Below are positions 10,026 through 18,207 of a stretch of DNA of 64,000 nt, piece after piece. The notes below the pieces were generated by a model that saw nothing but the letters and a program-made list of their open reading frames with translations, did not search any database and was not told where the DNA came from. Origin of the DNA: Vibrio tubiashii (GTDB taxonomy: Bacteria; Pseudomonadota; Gammaproteobacteria; Enterobacterales; Vibrionaceae); NCBI RefSeq assembly GCF_028551255.1, contig NZ_CP117029.1, positions 1,302,001 through 1,366,000 on the forward strand, in the 5' to 3' direction. Position 1 is the first letter of the stretch. Every line of letters begins with the position of its first letter. The translations under genes were made by a program, and so were the position numbers.

Positions 10026-11534
10026 TTATCGAAAGCTTGGAATAATCGCTGATACCCCCGGTAGAAGCCCAACTAACGCCATCACACTGGTTAGCACCAC
10101 AAACATAATGCTAGGCAACACCCAACGACTCATTTTACTCAGTTCACCGCTACGTTCTTTACAACCGACTAAACCTAAGTTGTCTAACAGCATAGTGAGC
10201 GACCAACCAAATGCAGGGTTTACTAGCGCTGATGAAAATACAACGATTGCGGCGGATTGAGTGGTTTTCCCTTCGCGCGTCATCTCCATGCCAGCTTCTA
10301 GCAATGGGACGAATACACCAACGATTAGCGCAACACAAAGTACAGGTTGCCAGATAGCCAAATCCATCGGATAGCCCCAAATTGCGGCGATGATGCAAAA
10401 CAGAGCCGTCAGCAATGCACCCGCAGGAATAGGGCGTTTAGCAATTGCGGCTGGTACGATATAAGTACCCCATGAAGAGGTAAAGTTAGTACCACCGAGC
10501 AAAGAACCAAACGTCTGACGAATTGAAGCCGTGGTCATGGTATCGTCAATATTCATGTGTACTTTTTCGGTACGTTTCGGGTAGCTGATTTTTTGAAAAA
10601 CCTGATGTCCTAAGAAGTCTGGTGACCACATAGCCACTGCTAAAATAGCAAACGGCAGTACCACCATGAAGTGTTCAATTGTCGGTAGGCCTAGCATCCA
10701 ACCTGTCTCTTCTCCCCACCAATACATAGGGTTCATATGAGGCAAACCAGGCTCGGTTTGGAAAGAAAACGGTGCGCCCATCGCAAAAGCTAACGTGCCA
10801 CCCAACAAGCAACTAAGAGGCACTGCTAGCCAACGCTTACGGAAATGTTCCAATAGCGCGTACAAAATAATGGTACAAAAGATCACGACGAAAGCAATGT
10901 GACTCATACCAATTCCTTCAGCCCAAGCGAATAGCTTTTTGACTTGAGAAACAGTTCCAACAAAGCCTAGGTAGAGCAACAAGCCGCCACACACACCTTT
11001 ACTGGTGAGATTTGCCAACATGCTGCCACCTTTACTGATGGCCAGCAATAAGCCAAACGCGCCAATCAGCAAGCCAAAGGCCATCGGGTGCCCGCCAGCA
11101 GCAACAACAATCGGAATCAAAGGGATAAGTGGACCGTGTGTACCTGCGAGGTTAGCGGTCGGCAATAGAAAGCCAGAGAAAAGAATAATGAAAACTGAAG
11201 CGATAAGTAATTCATAACGAACATTTTCTAGAACAAACCCTTCGTTTAGCCCTAGAGCTCCGGCAAAGGTTGCTGCAATAGCGCCCACCATTACTACTTT
11301 ACCAATGGTCGCCGCCATTGCTGGGATGGTGTCTTCAATCTCAAATCGATAATCTTTAAACGGCAAGTTTGGACGCCAACGCTTAGGCGACATGATTTGC
11401 AATTCGTGCTCTAGATACTGCTCTCGGGACTCAAATTCAGAGCTTGGTTTGTGTTGTTGTTCATAACTGAGTTCATCCTCATTGGCTTGAGGCTTATCTG
11501 TTCTTATATGTGCGGACTCTAAAGTACTGCTCAT
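10026..11534 (-). CDS. DUF3360-family membrane permease
   Basis: The protein has 502 residues with about ten to twelve hydrophobic helices after a hydrophilic N-terminus of about 80 residues. The segment SPKRWRPNLPFKDYRFE and the following helices match my memory of the DUF3360 family. That family is found in Vibrio and relatives and is distantly related to NCS2/SulP-type anion and nucleobase transporters. The substrate is unknown. AAGGA lies before the ATG at 11534. Its 3' end faces the cassette. It lies inside the segment bounded by pheT and the pheT remnant, so it may belong to the inserted DNA. Confidence 0.8.
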   Translation of the reverse strand: MSSTLESAHIRTDKPQANEDELSYEQQHKPSSEFESREQYLEHELQIMSPKRWRPNLPFKDYRFEIEDTIPAMAATIGKVVMVGAIAATFAGALGLNEGFVLENVRYELLIASVFIILFSGFLLPTANLAGTHGPLIPLIPIVVAAGGHPMAFGLLIGAFGLLLAISKGGSMLANLTSKGVCGGLLLYLGFVGTVSQVKKLFAWAEGIGMSHIAFVVIFCTIILYALLEHFRKRWLAVPLSCLLGGTLAFAMGAPFSFQTEPGLPHMNPMYWWGEETGWMLGLPTIEHFMVVLPFAILAVAMWSPDFLGHQVFQKISYPKRTEKVHMNIDDTMTTASIRQTFGSLLGGTNFTSSWGTYIVPAAIAKRPIPAGALLTALFCIIAAIWGYPMDLAIWQPVLCVALIVGVFVPLLEAGMEMTREGKTTQSAAIVVFSSALVNPAFGWSLTMLLDNLGLVGCKERSGELSKMSRWVLPSIMFVVLTSVMALVGLLPGVSAIIPSFR

Positions 11535-11914
11535 TTTGATTCCTTTCGTTCACACTCTGAGGTGTGTTGTTCCAACAAACGTAATTTACTTCCGGTATTA
11601 AGAGGTAGCGGAGTAGTGAGTGATATTCGTTTCTCTACAAAGAATTCGATAAATCTCTATTGGGGGTAACTTGAGTTATTATTTAAAAGTGAAGATAACT
11701 GACTAAGAATAGGGTCGAAAACAAGCTTGAATATCATTGGTACTGTTGTAAAAGCCTGAGGTTCACAGTTAAATATAAAGAGCAAATTACCCTACAAATA
11801 AACGTAATCATTTAAGTTGTTAGTACCTTAAACCAAACTGAAAAAAACAAATAGTCTCAGTGGCTTAGACATTAGTCGTAGAGTTAGCCTGCAAGTTTAA
11901 AGAGGTTAGATAAT
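11535..11914. other. Noncoding region upstream of the DUF3360 gene
   Basis: About 380 bases without a credible gene. A short inverted repeat (CACAC-TCTGAG-GTGTG) lies at about 11551-11566, near the DUF3360 start, and could be an operator. The rest is AT-rich with no feature I can support. It runs directly into the pheT remnant. Confidence 0.4.
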
Positions 11915-12014
11915 AAGGTAAGAAGAGCCTAGCAATCGCACTGACGTTATCGTTGCTTACGTATCTGAGAAGTTTGGTGCATCGCTACGCGATTAATTAC
12001 TTCTGACTAGATAG
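11915..12014 (+). pseudogene. Displaced 3' remnant of a pheT gene
   Basis: The first 25 bases (11915-11939) are identical to live pheT at 7205-7229. About 55 bp are then missing (around 7236-7290). The match resumes through the stop codon (11994-11996) and about 18 bases beyond it. The last seven codons, encoding F-G-A-S-L-R-D, all differ from pheT at the third base only. The internal deletion breaks the frame. A copy that diverged silently came from a functional pheT of another lineage. The natural reading is that integrated DNA supplied one 3' end and displaced the other. Confidence 0.88.
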
Positions 12015-12015
12015 T

Positions 12016-12055
12016 AAAAACCTGCCATTTTCGTACAGAAATTGGCAGGTTTTTT
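12016..12055. terminator. Bidirectional terminator, ABC operon end and pheT remnant
   Basis: CCTGCCA pairs with TGGCAGG around an A/T-rich loop, with five A residues on the left and six T residues on the right. It can stop transcription in both directions: that of the minus-strand ABC importer operon (stop at 12074) and that from the remnant side. It is different in sequence from the pheT terminator at 7366. Confidence 0.8.
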
Positions 12056-12073
12056 ATGGGTTGAAAACAGAGC

Positions 12074-13120
12074 TTAACTCTGATGTTGCTTGCGGCTAAC
12101 CAAATGGTTGGAGGCCGCAGCGGCGAGCAGTGCGCCACCTATTACTAAAGTTTGATAGTAAGCCGGAACGAGCGTGAGCATACCGACGGTCAAAGTCATG
12201 ATGATCAACGCACCAATAAACGAGCGCAGCACTTTTCCTTCACCGCCACTAAATGCAGTACCGCCAATCAGCACAACCAAAATTGCGGTTAGCTCCATAC
12301 CATCGCCTGATAAAGGGTCACCTAAAGACATAAAACTTGCGCGAGCAATACCTGCTAATGAGGCAGTAGCGCCAACAATGGAATAGAGAGCAAACACAAC
12401 CAATCCAGTTTTAATACCAGATAGTTTAGCTGCAGTCGGGTTACCTCCTGTTGCCGCGGCATACTTACCAAGTAGCGAACGGTTTTGCAGAATAATCAGC
12501 AGAGCAGTTACGCCAACGGCAACCCAAAATGCCATTGGTAAGCCGAGTAGGACAGCATCACGGGCATAGTCGTTAAACCAACTTGGCATCTTCATATCGC
12601 CCATCGATTTGATGGCAGAGACACCATCTTCCACTAATAGCAGAGCAACGCCCTTGTATAGGCTCAATGTAATGAGAGTGGCGATGACGGGGGTAATGTT
12701 AAATTTGACCACCAACAGTCCATTAAAAGCACCAAGCAGCACACCGCACATAACGGTGATAGAAAAGGCCGCGATGAAAGGGACACCGTTAATCGCGAGC
12801 ATGGCGTAGATTACGGCGGTTAAGCCCATTGTGCTGCCAACCGACAAATCTATGTAGCCCGAGACCATGAGCAAGGTAAAGGCACCAGCCAGAACCAGTA
12901 TTGGCGCGGAAACTCGCAGAATGTTAATCACGTTTTTCTTGTACAAGAAGTTGCCGCGTTCAAACAGTGCGTACTGATCGAGGTTAACGCTACTAAGGAA
13001 GACCACAATGGCGGCCAACACAAAATAGATATAGTAATTTCTAATAAATTCAGCAACCTGACCACCTAGGGCTGGTGGAGTGCTTAATACTTTTGTTGAT
13101 TCAGACATTGCATTCACCAT
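12074..13120 (-). CDS. Sugar ABC transporter permease (RbsC-like), second
   Basis: This inner-membrane permease of about 348 residues belongs to the BPD_transp_2 (RbsC/XylH) family. It has about eight to ten hydrophobic helices and the family segment VLIGGTAFSGGEGKV near residue 290. It is the last gene of the importer operon. The ATG at 13120 is chosen; a GTG one codon upstream and an ATG at 13108 are alternatives. It sits directly against the stop of the first permease. Two different permeases in the operon suggest a heterodimeric channel. The substrate is probably a pentose, polyol or related sugar. Confidence 0.92.
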   Translation of the reverse strand: MVNAMSESTKVLSTPPALGGQVAEFIRNYYIYFVLAAIVVFLSSVNLDQYALFERGNFLYKKNVINILRVSAPILVLAGAFTLLMVSGYIDLSVGSTMGLTAVIYAMLAINGVPFIAAFSITVMCGVLLGAFNGLLVVKFNITPVIATLITLSLYKGVALLLVEDGVSAIKSMGDMKMPSWFNDYARDAVLLGLPMAFWVAVGVTALLIILQNRSLLGKYAAATGGNPTAAKLSGIKTGLVVFALYSIVGATASLAGIARASFMSLGDPLSGDGMELTAILVVLIGGTAFSGGEGKVLRSFIGALIIMTLTVGMLTLVPAYYQTLVIGGALLAAAASNHLVSRKQHQS

Positions 13121-13122
13121 CA

Positions 13123-14154
13123 CTATTTATTTCTAAGGGATAGAGCCCAGGTTTGAGCCGTTATTGCTAAAAAGACCGCGACGGCTTTCAAGATAAATTG
13201 CCAGTCAGGTGACAGGGTAAGGCCGGTAGCCGCGGAGGTGACCACTGCGAGAATGATCGCGCCGAAGAACATACCAATAACTGAGCCGAAGCCACCGGCA
13301 ATGGCAATGCCGCCAAGTAGGGCAATGACCAAAGCATCAAACTCCATCAGCAAACCACGGTTAGAGAAACCAGATTTAAACTCCGAGGAAAGCAAAATGC
13401 CGACAACTCCTGCAACCAGTGCGCTAAATAGGTAGAGATAGGTAATATGCTTAGCGTTGTTAATACCGGAAAGCTTGGCCGCTTCTGGGTTCGCACCAAT
13501 CCAATAGGTAATGCGACCGAACACGGTTTTGCGTTCAATAAAGATCGCCGCAGCTAACAAAAGCAGCATAAACAGCACTGGGAACTGCATCGAGGTGCCA
13601 AACACCTTGAGGTTTCCTAGATAACCAAATTCAGCGGGTAGATTGGTGTTTCTTTGCGAGCCTTCAGTGATCACTTGAGCAATGCCCCTTGCGACCATCA
13701 TGGTACCTAAGGTGACGATGATCGATGGGATTTTAAACTTAACCACGAACAGTGCGTTTAAACCACCTATGGCTAAGGCTCCAAGTAGGGCACCAATAAT
13801 GGCTAGCCAGTATGGTAAGCCTAATCCGGTTGAAAGCGCTGAACCACCTGTCGCAGCTTGGGCGAACCAAACTGATAAGACGCCTGATAAAGCGACGATG
13901 CCGCCGACGGAAAGGTCGAAATTGCCCGAGATAAGTAAGAATGAAACTCCGACGCCCAGTGCAATCACCGACCAGTTATTGGTTACCAAGTTAAGCATGT
14001 TCTGCACTTGGAAAAAGTTCGGTACAAATACCGAAGCGACTAAAAATAGCCCGATAGCGACGCCGGCAACCAGCATCGTAATGTACATTTGGTCGCTGAC
14101 TCGATTCTTAAGATGCTGCGGAGAGGTCTCAGCACCCAGTGTAGTGTTAATCAT
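13123..14154 (-). CDS. Sugar ABC transporter permease (RbsC-like), first
   Basis: This 343-residue RbsC-type permease has repeated hydrophobic helices and the motif ALLGGIAIAGGFGSVIG in the C-terminal half. The ATG overlaps the stop of the ATPase gene by 4 bases (ATGA arrangement), so translation is coupled. It pairs with the second permease immediately downstream to form the membrane channel. Confidence 0.92.
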   Translation of the reverse strand: MINTTLGAETSPQHLKNRVSDQMYITMLVAGVAIGLFLVASVFVPNFFQVQNMLNLVTNNWSVIALGVGVSFLLISGNFDLSVGGIVALSGVLSVWFAQAATGGSALSTGLGLPYWLAIIGALLGALAIGGLNALFVVKFKIPSIIVTLGTMMVARGIAQVITEGSQRNTNLPAEFGYLGNLKVFGTSMQFPVLFMLLLLAAAIFIERKTVFGRITYWIGANPEAAKLSGINNAKHITYLYLFSALVAGVVGILLSSEFKSGFSNRGLLMEFDALVIALLGGIAIAGGFGSVIGMFFGAIILAVVTSAATGLTLSPDWQFILKAVAVFLAITAQTWALSLRNK

Positions 14155-15659
14155 ACTGCCTCCTGCAGGCCACCTGTCGCGGCGTTCAAAATGAAATTGG
14201 TGTCAACGTCAGAGCCGTTAGTGATTTCTGAAACCAAAGAGCCGTCATAAAGAACGAAGATGCGGTCGCATACGCCGAGAATCTCTTCAAGTTCGGTAGA
14301 AAAGACGGCAACAGAGTTGCCTTGATTGGCGAGTTCTTTCACTAAGTCGTAGATCTCTTTCTTCGCGCCGACATCGACACCGCGAGTAGGCTCATCGAGT
14401 AGCAGTAGTTTGGCCTGCGAGAAAAGACATTTGGCAATGACCACCTTTTGCTGGTTACCACCAGAGAGTTTTTCCGTGTGTTTTTCTATTGAACTGGTAG
14501 CGATGGACAGTTTTTCGACATAGTCGAGAGCGGCATTGAGTTCATCGCGTTGTCTAAATACGCCGAAATCTGACATTCTAGGTAAGTTCATGACCGGGAT
14601 GTTTTCGCGAATGGTTAAGTTGGTAAACAGCCCTTGTGTGCGGCGCTCTTCAGGGACGAGAGCAATACCTGCCGCGATCGCCTCTCTAGGAGATTTTCCT
14701 ACTTCTTGACCGTTAAGCTTGATCGAGCCAGAGACTTTGTCTGCGCCAAATATAGCACGAGCGATTTCTGTTTTACCCGCACCAACCAGACCATAAAACC
14801 CGACAATCTCACCTTTGTTAATGGTAAATGAAACGTTTTTCAGCCTATGGTTGTTCAGTCTCTCAGCGGATAAAAACACTTCGTCGCTGATGGTGTCGCG
14901 TGGTGTGTAGTCGTGAAGGATACTTCGTCCGATCATCATGTCGATCAGCTCTTCGCGTCCGTTTACCTCTGCCATTGGCTTGGTAGCAATATGTTGCCCA
15001 TCGCGCATCACAGTGACTCTATCTCCGAGTGATAAAATCTCATCCAACTTATGGGAGATGTAGATCACCGTAACCTGCTGTTCTTGTAGTCTGCGGATGA
15101 CGGTAAACAGGCGTTCAACTTCTCGCTCTGATAACGCTGCTGTTGGTTCGTCCATAATAATGACATTGGCGCCCGATGAGGCCGCGCGAGCAATTTCGAT
15201 GATCTGTTTTTGCGCGACCCCTAAGGTAGAAACACGCGCATAAGGATCGATTGATGGCTCAATAGTCGCCAACGTATCAATAACACGCTGCTCTAAATCA
15301 GATTTAATCAGAAATCCAAAGCGGCTTTGCTCCATACCCAGAGTTAAGTTTTCCAGCACGCTTAGTTCGTCAACAACGTGTAGCTCTTGAAACAGAGTCG
15401 CTATGCCAGCTTCACGGGCACTCTGAGTACCGTTTGGCGTATATGACTTACCGTTGACCTTCATTGTGCCTTGGGTTGGTTGAATCGCACCTGTGATCAT
15501 TTTTACCAAGGTGGATTTTCCCGCGCCATTTTCGCCGATTAAGCAATGGACTGTGCTGCGTTCAATTGAAAAGCTGACGTTGTTGACTGCTCTGACGCCA
15601 GGGTAGTCTTTAACGAGTCCTTCAATTGAGAGAACAGAAGTTGAATTGTGAGTATTCAA
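14151..15659 (-). CDS. Sugar ABC transporter ATP-binding protein (RbsA-like)
   Basis: The protein has 502 residues with two fused nucleotide-binding domains, the standard size for RbsA/XylG/AraG. The first domain has Walker A GENGAGKST (about residue 38) and Walker B IIMDEPTAAL. The second has a reduced Walker A (GLVGAGKTE), a clear signature LSGGNQQKV and Walker B LLLLDEPTRGVDVG. An asymmetric pair of sites is usual in this family. It energises the two permeases from the cytoplasmic side. It is separated from the binding-protein gene by 139 bp containing a strong hairpin. Confidence 0.95.
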   Translation of the reverse strand: MNTHNSTSVLSIEGLVKDYPGVRAVNNVSFSIERSTVHCLIGENGAGKSTLVKMITGAIQPTQGTMKVNGKSYTPNGTQSAREAGIATLFQELHVVDELSVLENLTLGMEQSRFGFLIKSDLEQRVIDTLATIEPSIDPYARVSTLGVAQKQIIEIARAASSGANVIIMDEPTAALSEREVERLFTVIRRLQEQQVTVIYISHKLDEILSLGDRVTVMRDGQHIATKPMAEVNGREELIDMMIGRSILHDYTPRDTISDEVFLSAERLNNHRLKNVSFTINKGEIVGFYGLVGAGKTEIARAIFGADKVSGSIKLNGQEVGKSPREAIAAGIALVPEERRTQGLFTNLTIRENIPVMNLPRMSDFGVFRQRDELNAALDYVEKLSIATSSIEKHTEKLSGGNQQKVVIAKCLFSQAKLLLLDEPTRGVDVGAKKEIYDLVKELANQGNSVAVFSTELEEILGVCDRIFVLYDGSLVSEITNGSDVDTNFILNAATGGLQEAV

Positions 15660-15760
15660 GATGATCTCTCCTTAATATGGTGGATCTTCAAAACTGTTCA
15701 GTCACTGCCGACGGTACAGATGAAGCCGCTCTTTCCTTGTTTTGATTCATTGAATATTGA

Positions 15761-15793
15761 ATAACTGGGCGATCAATCAGATCGCCCAGTTAT
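15761..15793 (-). promoter_or_regulatory. 14-bp stem-loop between binding protein and ATPase genes
   Basis: ATAACTGGGCGATC and its exact complement enclose a 5-base loop just after the binding-protein stop on the minus strand. No T run follows, so it is not a classical terminator. Such intercistronic hairpins after periplasmic binding-protein genes usually protect the upstream mRNA from 3' exonucleases, giving more binding protein than membrane components. That role is inferred. Confidence 0.75.
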
Positions 15794-15798
15794 AATGG

Positions 15799-16824
15799 TT
15801 AGTTGCCAAACTGTGCTTCTAGCCACTTCTCTGCATCCGGCTGAGGCATTGTCCAGTAAGAGATGGTGTAAGCTTTGTAGAAGAACTCTTGTGCGGTGTC
15901 GTTACTTGAAGCCACTTTGTTATTGATAACGTCCATGACTAAGTCAATGCGTCCGCGAGCTGTTTCAATTGGCGGTAAGCCCATCGATACCTTCAAGCTA
16001 GAATTTGGATCATAAATCTGCTCGAATTCGACTGAGTCGAAGTCCACACTCGCGACAATCTCTGTGACAGGTTTGCCATCTTTAAACTTGCCGCGTCCTA
16101 GTTGAGAAAGACCTGCCATCGTGCCGACCGTCAGGTTAGAGGCTTCAGAGTAGATAAGGTTAACTTCAGGCTGCTGAGTGAGCAGGTCAACAATGATCTG
16201 TTTGGCTGCTTCTTGACCGCCACTTGCATCAAGTGCACCAAGGTTCTTCGCGCTTGGGTCAACTGAAAGCACTCCTTCAGCAAACGGGTTTGTGCGACCA
16301 GAGCTTACTTCTGTATGGTTAGGCCAGCCCAACTGAACCATCACAATAGGTTTATCAGGGTTAGCTTCTTTCCATGCTTTCGCCATTTGAGCACCCATAT
16401 CAAAAGAGACGGTTGCCTCATCGCTTCGCGCCGTTGGGATACCAGTATCGGTAATTGGGCTAAAGAAAGAGGTCATTGCGATCTTTTCATCTAGCGCTTC
16501 TTCTACGCCAGGGGTGGCAGCCTCGCCATCCCAAATATGCAGTGAAGCACCGTCAAATGCACCCGCAGCCACTTGGTCAACATTCTGCGTCATCACCGCT
16601 GAGTCTGCTTTGCCATCAAAAATAACCACTTCTGCGCCGTACTTCTCTTTCGCATAACGTTTCGCTTCTGTCGCTTGTGACTGGTGGAACACGTTGGAAA
16701 GGTCGGAAACGAAAAAAGCAATACGTTCATTGGCCAGTGTTGTTGCTGAGAAACTAGACGCAACGAGAATACTCGTAGCAATAAGTCCTTTTTTAAGCAT
16801 CTTGTTTAAAGTCGCTGACTTCAT
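15799..16824 (-). CDS. Periplasmic sugar-binding protein of ABC importer
   Basis: The protein has 341 residues in the periplasmic-binding-protein class of RbsB-like sugar receptors. A signal peptide is clear: KKG, a hydrophobic core, and a probable cut after TLA before NERIAFF. The ATG at 16824 has GGAGA before it and is preferred to the ATG four codons upstream. It captures the substrate in the periplasm for the RbsABC-type importer. It is the first gene of the operon. Its promoter lies in the shared divergent regulatory region, so the SorC-type regulator encoded opposite probably controls it. Confidence 0.93.
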   Translation of the reverse strand: MKSATLNKMLKKGLIATSILVASSFSATTLANERIAFFVSDLSNVFHQSQATEAKRYAKEKYGAEVVIFDGKADSAVMTQNVDQVAAGAFDGASLHIWDGEAATPGVEEALDEKIAMTSFFSPITDTGIPTARSDEATVSFDMGAQMAKAWKEANPDKPIVMVQLGWPNHTEVSSGRTNPFAEGVLSVDPSAKNLGALDASGGQEAAKQIIVDLLTQQPEVNLIYSEASNLTVGTMAGLSQLGRGKFKDGKPVTEIVASVDFDSVEFEQIYDPNSSLKVSMGLPPIETARGRIDLVMDVINNKVASSNDTAQEFFYKAYTISYWTMPQPDAEKWLEAQFGN

Positions 16825-16956
16825 AATTTTCTCCATTTATATGTGGTATTCACTCGTCTTCGGAGCAACAACTGCAATTTGACTTACATCCATCTCATTC
16901 TCGTCTTAAGCAGTACAACCCGTTGTTCTCAATGATGTGAATTATCTTTCAGACAG

Positions 16957-16972
16957 GTGAAATATATTTCAC
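16957..16972. promoter_or_regulatory. Palindromic operator candidate GTGAAAT-N2-ATTTCAC, copy 1
   Basis: The 16-bp palindrome GTGAAATATATTTCAC recurs with one changed base at 17138-17153. The half-site spacing (N8 between GTGA and TCAC) does not fit CRP. It resembles IclR-type operators, and two IclR genes lie at 31.5-33.1 kb; that link is an inference. Confidence 0.6.
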
Positions 16973-17017
16973 GTGTTAAAAGTTAGTGAACAAAATGTAA
17001 CCGGTCAATAGCATAAC

Positions 17018-17032
17018 GATACAATACGTATC
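17018..17032. promoter_or_regulatory. GATAC-N5-GTATC operator, copy 1
   Basis: The inverted repeat GATACAATACGTATC lies in the divergent region. Three further GATAC-N5-GTATC sites occur at 17078, 23465 and 34141, each just before a gene of the same catabolic locus. The adjacent SorC-family regulator is the likely binder. Confidence 0.75.
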
Positions 17033-17047
17033 AGTTTTGGCTGTTAT

Positions 17048-17063
17048 TGTGATCTATCGCACT
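17048..17063. promoter_or_regulatory. CRP-like site at the centre of the divergent region
   Basis: TGTGA-TCTATC-GCACT matches the TGTGA-N6-TCACA consensus fully on the left and partly on the right. It lies midway between the two GATAC operators. Catabolite control by cAMP-CRP is expected for a sugar locus. Confidence 0.55.
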
Positions 17064-17077
17064 TAAATGGTAATAAC

Positions 17078-17092
17078 GATACGATTGGTATC
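17078..17092. promoter_or_regulatory. GATAC-N5-GTATC operator, copy 2
   Basis: GATACGATTGGTATC lies exactly 60 bp from copy 1 (centre to centre). Two operators flanking a CRP site in a divergent region fit looping or cooperative control by the tetrameric SorC-type regulator; this is inferred. Confidence 0.75.
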
Positions 17093-17137
17093 ATTTTAAC
17101 TTGCAAGGTGTGCTTTTTGTGATTACTTTTTACTCAA

Positions 17138-17153
17138 GTGAAATAAATTTCAC
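17138..17153. promoter_or_regulatory. Palindromic operator candidate GTGAAAT-N2-ATTTCAC, copy 2
   Basis: GTGAAATAAATTTCAC lies about 86 bp before the regulator gene. It is placed as a mirror image of copy 1 about the CRP-like site. Confidence 0.6.
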
Positions 17154-17238
17154 GATTTGTTTACATTTTGTTGGGCGGGTAAATGAGTAGTAAAGAAGAG
17201 CGTCCCACAAGCGATGAAAGGTAAGTAGGAGAGCGTAT

Positions 17239-18198
17239 ATGGCGATGAGTGAGCGAGACGACATATTAAGGCAGACGGCAAAAATCCTCACACTACGTTA
17301 TATGGAGAACTGCAGTCAGTCAGATATTGCTAAGCAACTTGGTTTATCGACAGCTAAGGTCAACCGTGTCATTAAGCAAGCTCATGATGATGGTTTAGTT
17401 GAAATCACTTTGAACCTTCCGCAAGAACGCACCTACACATTAGAACAACGTCTACTTAATATGTTCTCACTGAAAACTGCGGTTATTCAGCCGAGCCTTA
17501 GCCAAGATGAAGCAGTGGTTACCCAACAGGTCGCACAATCTGCAGGTGAGCTACTGATAGAGACGGTTAAGCCAAACAGCGTTATTTGCATAAGTGGCGG
17601 TAAAACCATGTCGATGATTGTTGAGCAGATAAAACCGATGAACTTCCCTGATGTAAAGGTGGTTCCTGCAACAGGCGGTGTGCAAGGGCATCACTTTACG
17701 GATGTGAATTATCTTGCTTCTCGTTTAGCAGAAAAACTGGGCGGCAGTAGTACTCAGCTCCACGCCCCGCTGTTTGTTGATACTGATGAGCAACGCGAAA
17801 TGTTAATGGAGATGCGTAGCGTTAGAGAAGTGCTCGACATAGCGCGCAATGCAGATATTGCCTTGGTCGGGATTGGTTCTGTCGCCAGTGAAACAGATAG
17901 TTACTACGACTTGCGGTCATTAAGTGGCCAGCAATTTGAGTCTCAAATCAGCCACCAGTGTCAGGGCGAGGTACTCGCGCATTTATATGACGAACGCGGC
18001 GCTGAATGCGCAGAGCAGATCAATAGCAAGTTAGTGGGTTTGAATTTAACAGAACTTGGCAATATCGAGCACAGCTTCGGTGTTGCGGCAACTCAGTCGA
18101 AGGTGTCAGCAATGCTTGCCGCACTGAGAGGCGGGTTAATTAACGGATTAGTTTCGGACGAAGACACAATAGCCAGTGTTTTAGAACAAGCAAAATAG
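17239..18198 (+). CDS. SorC/DeoR-family sugar-responsive regulator
   Basis: The protein has 319 residues. The N-terminal helix-turn-helix is at about 20-43 (SQSDIAKQLGLSTAKVNRVI). A sugar-phosphate-binding SorC domain fills residues 60-319, with family segments such as ATGGVQGH and ALVGIGS. These regulators are usually tetrameric and respond to a phosphorylated intermediate of the pathway they control. It is the first gene of a plus-strand operon and is divergent from the importer. The GATAC-N5-GTATC repeats in front of it are its most likely binding sites. TAGGAGAG precedes the ATG. Confidence 0.9.
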   Translation: MAMSERDDILRQTAKILTLRYMENCSQSDIAKQLGLSTAKVNRVIKQAHDDGLVEITLNLPQERTYTLEQRLLNMFSLKTAVIQPSLSQDEAVVTQQVAQSAGELLIETVKPNSVICISGGKTMSMIVEQIKPMNFPDVKVVPATGGVQGHHFTDVNYLASRLAEKLGGSSTQLHAPLFVDTDEQREMLMEMRSVREVLDIARNADIALVGIGSVASETDSYYDLRSLSGQQFESQISHQCQGEVLAHLYDERGAECAEQINSKLVGLNLTELGNIEHSFGVAATQSKVSAMLAALRGGLINGLVSDEDTIASVLEQAK

Positions 18199-18207
18199 GG
18201 GAAAGTT

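Noticed and set aside
9916..10260. 114-residue plus-strand frame overlapping the DUF3360 3' end
   Set aside because: It runs through the terminator copy and antisense to a clear membrane protein, so it is not a credible gene.
13682..14194. 170-residue plus-strand frame antisense to the first permease
   Set aside because: The composition (Thr, Pro, Ala rich) is that expected of the complement of hydrophobic helices; no ribosome binding site is present.
16957..17153. GTGAAAT palindromes as CRP sites
   Set aside because: CRP needs six bases between TGTGA and TCACA. Here the GTGA/TCAC spacing is eight, so they were listed as a different operator type.
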